NCBI GenBank assembly: GCA_965243825.1
Contig: CBDEVT010000001.1
Coordinates: 1,054,001 to 1,118,000 of the forward strand
Direction: 5' to 3'
DNA from: JAJCYX01 sp965243825
GTDB taxonomy: Bacteria > Chloroflexota > Dehalococcoidia > Lucifugimonadales > Lucifugimonadaceae
DNA: 64,000 nt
The position numbers and the translations under genes were made by a program. The notes under the pieces were generated by a model, which was given only the letters and a program-made list of their open reading frames with translations, did no database searches and was not told the DNA's origin. Below, piece by piece: positions 26,435 to 34,539 of this stretch (positions are counted from its first letter, which is position 1; the number at the start of each line of letters is the position of its first letter).

Positions 26435-26702
26435 CCGTGAACATGTGATCGTTACTTCAGCGTTACTCACCGGCGAGTGCTTCGTGTTCAATAAATCATC
26501 CGCATCTGCACATCCCCTGCTTCGTTGAACGTTCGAATCCTATCTCCGGTTGTCCGATGCTACTCGACAGGAATGATTGTTTTGGTGGTGCTCATTGGGG
26601 GAGAAGCGCGGTTCGGAGCATTGCCTTCCCGCTTTAGTCAGCCATTGGTTTCGAAAAAGCGACTTCGCGCCAATCAGAATTCCAGGCTAGGGTACAAGCT
26701 GC

Positions 26703-27686
26703 CTAAGGACGTTCACTCAACGGAAGCATCACAGTCATGATGGTGTAGTGTCCGTTCCCTTCACTTCGTCCGACGCCTGATGCACTGCCATCAGCAATTG
26801 ACTCTGCCGCCAGATCACCACCAGAACGCCTGCATAGCGTCCGGGCTATGTACAGGCCCAGTCCCGAACTTGTTTTCTCTTGTCTTCCTGCAAGCTGCGG
26901 TGTCCAACCCCGGTCAAAGAGGTGAGGGAGGTGCGATTCCGGTATGCCGGGGCCATCGTCCCATACACGGATGTAATAGTGAGTCGGGTTCCGAGTCAGC
27001 CTGATCTCAATACTGTTGCAGGCGAATTTGACAGCATTGTCAATGAGGTTCGTCACCACATGGTCGATCGCAGCTGCGTCGCCATAAACAAGTCCAAATT
27101 CCTGTGGTTCGGCCCACCAGGAGAGGTCAATTCCGTTCTCTGCGGCCAGGCCAAAGTACCTGTCTGCGATATTTCTCACGATTCCGGCGGGGTCCACAGG
27201 TTCCATCACGGGACGAGCGCTCGGATCCTCCAACTCCACCAGTACACGCACGTTGGCGAGCATTAGTCGGAAACTGGGTGCCTGTTGCTCAATCTCATCC
27301 ATCAACCCTCGAACCGATTCAGGCAGTTCAACGCCAGATTCTTCAATTCTGGCCCTGACCTCACGCTCCTTTCCGAGAATTCGACGAAACGGACGGCCCA
27401 TGTCATGCGAAAAAGTGTCGAAGTAGTCCTGAGTAACCTTGCTCCAGTTACCCACGATATCTTCAGAGTCGTCTCTGGTTCGGCGCCTAATTACGAACGA
27501 CCCGGATAGCAGTGCAAGTCCAACGATCAGAACAATTGCACCTGAATAGCTGACAGGCTCTACTGTCAGAACCGTGTTGGGACTGATGGAGCGGCCAGCA
27601 GCGGCGCCAACTATGAGAAGCACTACGCCAGCGACTGCAGCCAGCAGCCCTGTGTAGAGAACGGCCTTGCCTAGAACGCTTCTCAT
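26703..27686 (-). CDS. Membrane histidine kinase
   Basis: A kinase of about 327 residues. Two transmembrane helices (roughly residues 10-30 and 48-68) are separated by a short periplasmic loop. A HisKA-like helix follows with the likely phospho-His in DTFSHDMGRP (about 94), then HATPase_c with HVVTNLIDNAVKF, WDDGPGIP and SSGLGLYIA. The ATG at 27686 is preferred; the frame is open to 27776, which would overlap the upstream regulator by 74 bases. The regulator gene lies immediately upstream on the same strand, so they form a two-component pair. The short extracellular loop suggests sensing in or near the membrane. Confidence 0.85.
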   Translation of the reverse strand: MRSVLGKAVLYTGLLAAVAGVVLLIVGAAAGRSISPNTVLTVEPVSYSGAIVLIVGLALLSGSFVIRRRTRDDSEDIVGNWSKVTQDYFDTFSHDMGRPFRRILGKEREVRARIEESGVELPESVRGLMDEIEQQAPSFRLMLANVRVLVELEDPSARPVMEPVDPAGIVRNIADRYFGLAAENGIDLSWWAEPQEFGLVYGDAAAIDHVVTNLIDNAVKFACNSIEIRLTRNPTHYYIRVWDDGPGIPESHLPHLFDRGWTPQLAGRQEKTSSGLGLYIARTLCRRSGGDLAAESIADGSASGVGRSEGNGHYTIMTVMLPLSERP

Positions 27687-27702
27687 CCTCTGTGCCCCGA
27701 AC

Positions 27703-28518
27703 CTACGCGTGGCTGTCTTGGTTTCGCGGTGGTGCGAGACGGTAGCCCCGGTTCCGGATATTGATAATGAGCTCATCTGCTCCGAATTCTCTGTTTGCGG
27801 CCTTGCCCAGAGCCACCTTTATTTCTCGGATACGTACACGGAGTGACGCACGGGAGTCTTCACCTTCTGAAAATCGCTCAAGCCGAGAAAAAGGGACGAT
27901 CTCCGATTCACTTCGGAAAAACGCGGAAGCCAGCTCTTTCAGAATCTCGAACTTCATCCCCTGAATCTCCCGCACATGCTCCCGAACGCCGTCGGCGGTT
28001 GAATACACCATACCGTTGTCCGCGTCCAACTCGAATAGCTGACCGATCTTGACGTTCTCAGGAGCCGACCCGATCAGGCGTCTCAGGCGCAATAGGACTT
28101 CGTCCGGGCTAGCGAGCTTGTCGATGAAGTCTACCGGGGCACTAACTGAGAGACTGGCTGCAACTGCTGTATCCCTGTATGGGCCCTGTGCGTACTGGGT
28201 AAACATCAGCACTGGCATACTGGGGTCACGTTCGACGATCTTCTTGAGTATGTTTAGACCCATGAAGCGGTCTTCGTCGTATTCACCGAAGCGCACATCC
28301 AGGAGAACCGCAGCGGGGCGTTCATCTTCGAGGGCGAACAACGCTTCGGTTTCATACTGGCGGCCATCTACTCGAGTGCCCTCGGGCTGCACGAGTATCG
28401 GCCGGAACCCTTCAGTCTCGAGTCTGCGCAGAACGGAGCGCATCAAGTCTGACGACGATTCATCGTCCACCACTAATATCTTCTGCCCGCGTCCACCGCT
28501 GGCCGATTGCTGCATCAT
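27703..28518 (-). CDS. Response regulator with winged-helix-like output
   Basis: A 271-residue regulator from the ATG at 28518 (the next codon is also ATG; the frame is open to 28572). The receiver has VVDDE at the start, the phospho-acceptor Asp in AVLLDVRFGEYDED and the Lys in FIDKLAS. The acceptor region is longer than usual. The C-terminal domain (about 170-265) has an OmpR-like pattern ending LIINIRNRGYRLAPP, which is the beta-hairpin wing of such DNA-binding domains. It is the first gene of a two-gene unit with the kinase. Targets may include the lipoprotein pair just downstream; this is inference from position. Confidence 0.82.
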   Translation of the reverse strand: MMQQSASGGRGQKILVVDDESSSDLMRSVLRRLETEGFRPILVQPEGTRVDGRQYETEALFALEDERPAAVLLDVRFGEYDEDRFMGLNILKKIVERDPSMPVLMFTQYAQGPYRDTAVAASLSVSAPVDFIDKLASPDEVLLRLRRLIGSAPENVKIGQLFELDADNGMVYSTADGVREHVREIQGMKFEILKELASAFFRSESEIVPFSRLERFSEGEDSRASLRVRIREIKVALGKAANREFGADELIINIRNRGYRLAPPRNQDSHA

Positions 28519-28717
28519 GTTTAGGCCCTTCGTGAGAAGATAGGTGCTTGAGCAGGTTCCTCCTGCAAGCATTGGGCTGAAGCCAACAAAACTCTAGCAC
28601 CCGGTGTCCATCAATAAGTATGACCCTCTACTACCTGCTAATACTAAGAGTTATCCGGTATCAGATTGCTCGATGCATTGAAGACTCCACACACCTCGAA
28701 AATGTTCCAACCACTCG

Positions 28718-29683
28718 ATGACTGAACGCAACGAAGACGAAAATCAGCCACTGGAACCAGATGACGGACTGAAGTCTGGCGGTTCTGAGCGTGATCTACG
28801 TTCAGTCATGGGCAAAGGCTCTCCAACTCCGGGGAGACAGAGCCGGATCCGCCCGGAGGATGACCCCGGAGTTCAGGATCAGCAGGGAACTCAATCACCG
28901 GTATCAAACTCAGATGCCGCGGTGACGCAAGAGGAAGAAGTTCCGCCTCCCTATGTTCCGCCAATCCGCGAAGGTGATGAGTACGAGCGCAGGCGAAGGC
29001 TGGAAACGCCACCTGACCAGCCGCCTCAACAGAGTGAACCGGTTGAAGAACTGGGGGATCAGAAGCTGCCGCCTGTATGGCCCGGCGATGAAAAACAGCC
29101 CTGGTTCAGGCGGGAACGGGGACTTCCACCGCTGCCAGATACCAAGAAAGGTGAAGGCGAAAAACTCGATCCCGAAGAGTTCCCAACAGCCCTGGCCGAC
29201 GTCCCGACTCGCGGTCGCGCCTTCGGCCTGAATGTCGTTCTGCCAAATATCGTTGGCATCCTACCGTTGCAGCTGTTCGGCCTGTTCTTCGGACTGGTTT
29301 TCTTCGTGGTCAACCTGTTCCTTTACAGACAGGGACAGGACATCGGTGCTCTGGCCTTCAAGTTGAGGGTTGTGAGAGAAAACGGAGACGTAGCCGGCTT
29401 CTTCACAATGTTCGTCAGAGCCCAAGCATCGATTATCAGCTTGATTCTGTTGGGAGCCGGTTTCTGGGGCGCATTTTCCGATCCGGCAAGGCGCACCTGG
29501 CACGACAAGTGGCTCGGGACGTACGTAGTCAAGGATTCACCTGAGTACAACACGCGGAAGCGCTCAAGCTCGGAGACCGCCTATACCTGGTTCTGGATAA
29601 TCATCCTGCTCTTCATTGCCGCCGTGCTTCTCATTGTCCTGTCTGGACCGGTAGCTCCAGAGGCAACACCCCCTGCGGAATAG
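28718..29683 (+). CDS. RDD-family membrane protein with acidic, proline-rich N-terminus
   Basis: A 321-residue protein. The first 165 residues are soluble, rich in Pro/Glu/Asp/Arg and of low complexity. The remainder has four hydrophobic segments in RDD-like order: ILPLQLFGLFFGLVFF, YRQGQDIGALAFKLRVV (typical RDD loop after helix 2), ASIISLILLGAGF, RRTWHDKWLGTYVV and a final helix TWFWIIILLFIAAVLL. RDD proteins are poorly characterised, some being linked to transport. It is transcribed divergently from the regulator gene at 28518 and stands alone. Confidence 0.72.
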   Translation: MTERNEDENQPLEPDDGLKSGGSERDLRSVMGKGSPTPGRQSRIRPEDDPGVQDQQGTQSPVSNSDAAVTQEEEVPPPYVPPIREGDEYERRRRLETPPDQPPQQSEPVEELGDQKLPPVWPGDEKQPWFRRERGLPPLPDTKKGEGEKLDPEEFPTALADVPTRGRAFGLNVVLPNIVGILPLQLFGLFFGLVFFVVNLFLYRQGQDIGALAFKLRVVRENGDVAGFFTMFVRAQASIISLILLGAGFWGAFSDPARRTWHDKWLGTYVVKDSPEYNTRKRSSSETAYTWFWIIILLFIAAVLLIVLSGPVAPEATPPAE

Positions 29684-29912
29684 CCAGACTCGGTGACATC
29701 CAGGGAATGGAGATACGAACCTCCTTACCCGTTAACGTGCTTTCACACCACAACAGATTGCGTTATTGGATCTCCAGATCCCCACATATCGGCGATTAAA
29801 CTGGCGTTTCGACTCGACTCATTCTGCGCTCCGCGCTATAGTCAGTCCCTGCCCTCAGACGCACTCCAGCGACTCTGTTTTTCGGCCCTGATCCTGGCTT
29901 CGGTGCACCGTA

Positions 29913-32900
29913 TTGACTGAGTTCGTACACCTTCATAACCACTCCGAATACAGCCTCCTCGACGGCCACAGCAAGTTGAGTGAGATGGCTAAACGCGCCG
30001 CTGATCTTGGCCAGCCCGCAATTGCCCTGACCGATCACGGTAACGTTCACGGTGCGATCGATTTCTACCAGGCCGCTCAGAAAGTCGGAGTGAAGCCAAT
30101 CATTGGCGTCGAAGGCTACGTGGCTCCCGGACCTCGTACCGAGCGTAATTCGCAGGAGCGGTTCCCCTACCACCTGACTCTGCTTGCTCAGAACCATACG
30201 GGCTACCAGAACATTCTGCGATTGGTCACCAAGGGCCATCTCGAAGGCTTTTACTACAGACCGCGGTTCGACCGAGAGATTCTTGAGCAGTACAGCGAGG
30301 GCGTGATCGTCCTGTCAGGCTGCCCGTCAGGAGAGCTTGCGCGAAACATCAAGAACGGTGCCGATGCTCTCGCCGACGAGACTATCGGCTGGTATCACGA
30401 GGTGTTCAAAGACCGTTACTACCTCGAGCTGATGATGCACGAAGGTGTGCCCGGACAGGCAGATATCAACAAGCGCCTTCTGGAACTGAACAGGCGCCAC
30501 AACGTGCCTCTGGTAGCGACGAACGACTCCCATTACGTACACCGAGATGATGGCCACAAACAGGATGTGCTCACGGCCATCGTGACCAATTCCCAGGTGA
30601 ACGACCCAAACCGCCTCCACATGGAGGACGACACCTATTTCATTCGCAGCAGTGAGGAGATGGCGGAGCAGTGGGCTGAAGTTCCTGAAGCGATCAAGAA
30701 CACGCTTGCAATCGCTGAGTCATGCGAACTCGAACTTGAGTTTGGTAACACACTTGTGCCGAAGTACAGCACTCCGGGCAACAAGTCTTCGATGGACTAC
30801 CTGAGAGAACTCTGTATCGAGGGTGCAAAACGTCGGTACGAGAAGCCATCTGACGCCGTGATGGAACGGCTCGATTACGAGTTGGATGTTATCGACAAAA
30901 CGAACTTTGCTGACTACTTCCTGGTCTGCTGGGACATCTTCAACTTCGTGAACAAGCGTGGAATCCTCTCCGCCGTTCGAGGTTCTGCGGCGGCAAGCAT
31001 GGTGCTCTACTGCCTGGAGATCACGCAGGTTGACCCTCTTCTCAACGGCCTGATCTTTGAGCGGTTTCTGAATGTCGAGCGTCGAGAGATGCCAGATATC
31101 GACATGGACTTTGCAGACGACCGCCGTGAAGAAGTGATCCGCTACTGCGTTGACCGGTACGGCAGAGAGCACGTTGCACAGATCATCACCTTTGGGACCC
31201 TGGGTGCAAAGGCGGCGATTCGAGATTGTGCTCGTGCGCTGAGCATGCCTATCAGCACCGGCGACAGGCTTGCCAGGCTCGTGCCCACCCGGCTGAACGT
31301 GTCAATCCAGGACGCAATAGATGAAACACCTGAGATGCGCCAGCTAATGCGTTCCGACGCTGACAGCCGGAAGGTCATTGAGACGGCGCTGGGCGTGGAA
31401 GGCGCCGTGCGGCATGCAAGTACGCACGCTGCGGGTGTCGTGATATCGCAGGAGCCTTTGACCGATTACGTGGCGCTCCAACGTTCGACGAGTGGTGACG
31501 ATGACGCCCCTCCGACAACCCAGTTCGCTATGAAGCCTGTGGCAGATGTCGGTCTGCTCAAGATGGACTTCCTTGGCCTGACTAACCTGACCATCCTGGA
31601 CCGCACGGTTCACCTCATCGAGGAGCACCGCGGCGAGAAGATGGGCGTCTATGACGTGCCGTTGGATAGTGAGCCTGCATACAAGCTACTCGGAGATGCC
31701 GATACCTTCGGTGTGTTCCAGCTTGAAGGCGCCGGTATGCGTCGGCACATCAAGGATCTGAAGCCAACGAGTGTGGCTGACGTGGCAGCCATGATCGCAC
31801 TCTATCGCCCCGGCCCCATGGAAGAGATCGGTACGTTTATCGCGGCCAAGCACGGACGCGCCGAGATCTCTTACCCGCATGACGACCTGAAGGAGATCCT
31901 GGAAGAGTCTTACGGCGTGATCGTATACCAGGACCAGGTGATGCTCATTGCACAGCATTTCGGTGGCTACACGCTTGGTGAAGCTGACATCTTGCGCAAA
32001 GCAATGGGTAAGAAGATTCCTTCTGTCATGAAGGCTGAAGAAGAGAAATTCATGTCGGGTGCCCTTAAGAAGGGTTACACGACAGAGGAAGCCGCCAAGG
32101 TCTTCCGTTTGATGGAGCCGTTCGCGGGTTACGGCTTCAACAAGTCACACGCCGTCAGCTACGCAATGATCGCCTACTGGACGGCGTACTTTAAGGCCAA
32201 CTACCCGGTCGAATACTTCGCCGCTTTCATGGACTCTTTCTCAGGCAACGCAGAGAAGATCGCCGAGTGCATCCGGGAAGCCCGACGAGCCGATACCACG
32301 GTCTTGCGGCCCGACATAAACCGTTCAAACATCAGGTTCTCCATTGAGGATGTCGAAGGGCACCGAGGCGGGATCCGATTTGGCATGGCAGCGGTGAAAA
32401 ATGTCGGCGCTTCAGCGGTTCAACCTCTCATCGATGCCAGGGAGTCAGGCGGACCATTTGAATCGCTCGAGGATTTCTGTCGCCGGGTTGACGCGCGCGC
32501 TTTCAACCGCCGGACCCTGGAGAGCCTGATCAAGGCAGGAGCTTTCGATAGCTTCGGCCCGCGCGGCGCTCTACTGGAGGCAGCAGACCGGATCATCGCA
32601 ACTCTGCAACGCCAGACAAGGCTGCGTGAGTCAGGCCAGACTTCGATGTTCGACATGTTTGGCGAGTCGGTGCCCACCCCGATGGCCGAAATCGAAGTCT
32701 CTCAGGAAGACGACTCGACTGAGCACGAGCGACAACTCTGGGAACGAGAGCTACTCGGCATAGAACTCACCGAGACTGAGTTCACTCGAGAGATCCAGAA
32801 GTTGCCTGAAGCGTTCACCGTGTTTGCAGTAAACGTCACGGCTGAACGTTCCGGCCAGCCAATAAAGGCGGTAGGTGAAGTTGGAGAGATTCGAGAACTG

Positions 32901-33650
32901 ACCACACGCAAGGGAGACCGGTTCCTCTCGCTGCAGTTCAGGTTCCTGGATGGCGCCATCGAAACCGTAGTCTGGCCCAACGTGCTCGAAAAGACGAGTG
33001 AAATGTGGGTGGACGGTAATCGCCTGACGGTTAACGGAAAGATCAGAGAGCGTGATGGGCGGCTCTCCATCGTGGTTGACGACGCCAAACAGTTTGAGCT
33101 GCCCGCAGGTAGCGACAAAACCTCGGTGGCCAGCGGTGACGAATCTTCTGTAATTGCCCCAGTCACCAGTACACCGCCTCAACCCCCGTGGCAAACACCT
33201 GCCGCTACCACGAACGGCAACGGCTCAAACGGACACAACGGCACTTCCAACGGAAACGGCCACTCAACAAACCAGGAGATCCCGGTTACGGAAAAGATGG
33301 AACAGCACACCAACGGTTCAACCCCCGACTCACATTCCCAAAGTACCGATTCAGCCCCGCCGCCGACCGGAGAGGTTGGCAGTAGCGTACATACGAACGG
33401 TGAGAGCCTACTGATCAGGGTGGAAGAGTCAGGCAAGGCCGCCGAAGACCGTTACCGTCTTGAAGATGTCGTTCGTGTGCTCCTCGAATTCAAGGGAGCC
33501 GCATCTGTAACCCTGGAAGTCAAAACTTCTGGCCGCGTCGTAACAATGGACATGCCGTTTGCGACGGTTGATCCCTGCCCGGAGCTTGAAACGAGACTTT
33601 CAGACCTTCTCGGGCCCGAGAACATCTCTATGCCAGTCGCCACCGGCTGA
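29913..33650 (+). CDS. dnaE: DNA polymerase III subunit alpha
   Basis: A 1245-residue replicative polymerase. The PHP domain begins FVHLHNHSEYSLLDG (residues about 4-200), the polymerase palm has catalytic Asp residues in PDIDMDFADDR (about 395-399), and the fingers contain GYGFNKSHAVSYA. A helix-hairpin-helix and an OB domain (about 985-1060) follow. Next comes an Asn/Gly/Thr/Ser-rich linker (about 1090-1150) unusual for the family, and a C-terminal domain of about 80 residues. The start is TTG at 29913, matching the usual N-terminus. No polymerase partner genes are adjacent. Confidence 0.95.
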   Translation: MTEFVHLHNHSEYSLLDGHSKLSEMAKRAADLGQPAIALTDHGNVHGAIDFYQAAQKVGVKPIIGVEGYVAPGPRTERNSQERFPYHLTLLAQNHTGYQNILRLVTKGHLEGFYYRPRFDREILEQYSEGVIVLSGCPSGELARNIKNGADALADETIGWYHEVFKDRYYLELMMHEGVPGQADINKRLLELNRRHNVPLVATNDSHYVHRDDGHKQDVLTAIVTNSQVNDPNRLHMEDDTYFIRSSEEMAEQWAEVPEAIKNTLAIAESCELELEFGNTLVPKYSTPGNKSSMDYLRELCIEGAKRRYEKPSDAVMERLDYELDVIDKTNFADYFLVCWDIFNFVNKRGILSAVRGSAAASMVLYCLEITQVDPLLNGLIFERFLNVERREMPDIDMDFADDRREEVIRYCVDRYGREHVAQIITFGTLGAKAAIRDCARALSMPISTGDRLARLVPTRLNVSIQDAIDETPEMRQLMRSDADSRKVIETALGVEGAVRHASTHAAGVVISQEPLTDYVALQRSTSGDDDAPPTTQFAMKPVADVGLLKMDFLGLTNLTILDRTVHLIEEHRGEKMGVYDVPLDSEPAYKLLGDADTFGVFQLEGAGMRRHIKDLKPTSVADVAAMIALYRPGPMEEIGTFIAAKHGRAEISYPHDDLKEILEESYGVIVYQDQVMLIAQHFGGYTLGEADILRKAMGKKIPSVMKAEEEKFMSGALKKGYTTEEAAKVFRLMEPFAGYGFNKSHAVSYAMIAYWTAYFKANYPVEYFAAFMDSFSGNAEKIAECIREARRADTTVLRPDINRSNIRFSIEDVEGHRGGIRFGMAAVKNVGASAVQPLIDARESGGPFESLEDFCRRVDARAFNRRTLESLIKAGAFDSFGPRGALLEAADRIIATLQRQTRLRESGQTSMFDMFGESVPTPMAEIEVSQEDDSTEHERQLWERELLGIELTETEFTREIQKLPEAFTVFAVNVTAERSGQPIKAVGEVGEIRELTTRKGDRFLSLQFRFLDGAIETVVWPNVLEKTSEMWVDGNRLTVNGKIRERDGRLSIVVDDAKQFELPAGSDKTSVASGDESSVIAPVTSTPPQPPWQTPAATTNGNGSNGHNGTSNGNGHSTNQEIPVTEKMEQHTNGSTPDSHSQSTDSAPPPTGEVGSSVHTNGESLLIRVEESGKAAEDRYRLEDVVRVLLEFKGAASVTLEVKTSGRVVTMDMPFATVDPCPELETRLSDLLGPENISMPVATG

Positions 33651-33688
33651 ACCGTGTCAGCAAGCCCCTAGCAGCGAAGGGCAGCTCC

Positions 33689-33997
33689 ATGAACCGGAGC
33701 AGCAACTGGATCGCATTCGTGACGGCCCCGGATCAAATCACCGGAGAAGCATGGTGTTTGATGCTTCGAGCCTCAGGCATCAACTGCCAGATCAGGGACG
33801 CGAATCCCAGTTTCATCGGCCCGACGCAGTATCCGGTCAGGCTCGTCGCGCCAGAGCATCAGAGCGCGCTGGCACTTCAACTTCTTGAGAACGAAGTAGA
33901 TCTCGGGCCTAAGAACTCAAGTCGCGCCATGCAGGAGCGAAAAATTGCCCTCAAGCCAGAAGTAAATGACGGGACCGATCAGACGGGATCGATCTAG
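33689..33997 (+). CDS. DUF2007-like small protein
   Basis: A 102-residue protein with the layout of the DUF2007 putative signal-transducing family: an initial strand (WIAFVTAPDQ), a helix (GEAWCLMLRASGI), a strand with QIRD, the FIGPTQYPVRLVAPEH strand pair and a helix ending LLENEVD. The C-terminal 30 residues are not part of the domain. These proteins are PII-like in fold, but their ligand is generally unknown. It follows dnaE by 38 bases and overlaps the convergent ogt gene by 4 bases (CTAG). Confidence 0.6.
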   Translation: MNRSSNWIAFVTAPDQITGEAWCLMLRASGINCQIRDANPSFIGPTQYPVRLVAPEHQSALALQLLENEVDLGPKNSSRAMQERKIALKPEVNDGTDQTGSI

Positions 33998-34515
33998 ACG
34001 GCAGCCAACTCTGGAACCCGGGTGCTCTCCATCCTCAGCAGACGAGCCTTCATCGGGATTCCTTCACCGCCGCCAAATCCATGCAGCTCTCCATCCGAAC
34101 CGATAACCCGGTGACACGGCACGAGAAGGGCGACTGGATTTTTCGCCATCGCCTGGCCTGCACCGCGAGCGGCGCGCACGTTACCTGCCTGCTCTGCGAG
34201 CCAGGCATAAGTGCGTGTTTCACCGGCTGGTATAGAACGGCATGCCTCGCGTGCCTTCTTGAAGAACGGTGACATCGCACTCATGTCGATTTTTATCTCG
34301 GTGAGATCGATATCGACACCGGCACAATACGCTTGAACCTTCTCCTTAACATCCAGTACGGACTCTGGGTCCAGTTCAGCATGCTCTATCTCGGGACGAA
34401 CATGATCGTAGGCTCGTTCGAAAATGCGCTCCGGCAGACTCATACGGACAACGCCGCTTTCATTAACAACGACGGCGATCCAACCCATCTCCGTTTCAAA
34501 TATGTCGTACTTCAC
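33994..34515 (-). CDS. ogt: Methylated-DNA--protein-cysteine methyltransferase
   Basis: A 173-residue suicide repair protein that transfers alkyl groups from O6-alkylguanine to its own Cys. The active site PCHRVIGSDG is intact, preceded by the helix-turn-helix region with ETRTYAWLAEQAG, the arginine finger near NVRAARGAGQAMAKNP, and followed by GFGGGEGIPMKARLL. The N-terminal ribonuclease-like domain is present. It is a single gene, ending convergent with the DUF2007 gene, and sits after the moxR operon in the opposite order. Confidence 0.93.
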   Translation of the reverse strand: MKYDIFETEMGWIAVVVNESGVVRMSLPERIFERAYDHVRPEIEHAELDPESVLDVKEKVQAYCAGVDIDLTEIKIDMSAMSPFFKKAREACRSIPAGETRTYAWLAEQAGNVRAARGAGQAMAKNPVALLVPCHRVIGSDGELHGFGGGEGIPMKARLLRMESTRVPELAAV

Positions 34516-34539
34516 CTGTAGCTCCTATTAGCCCGTGCA

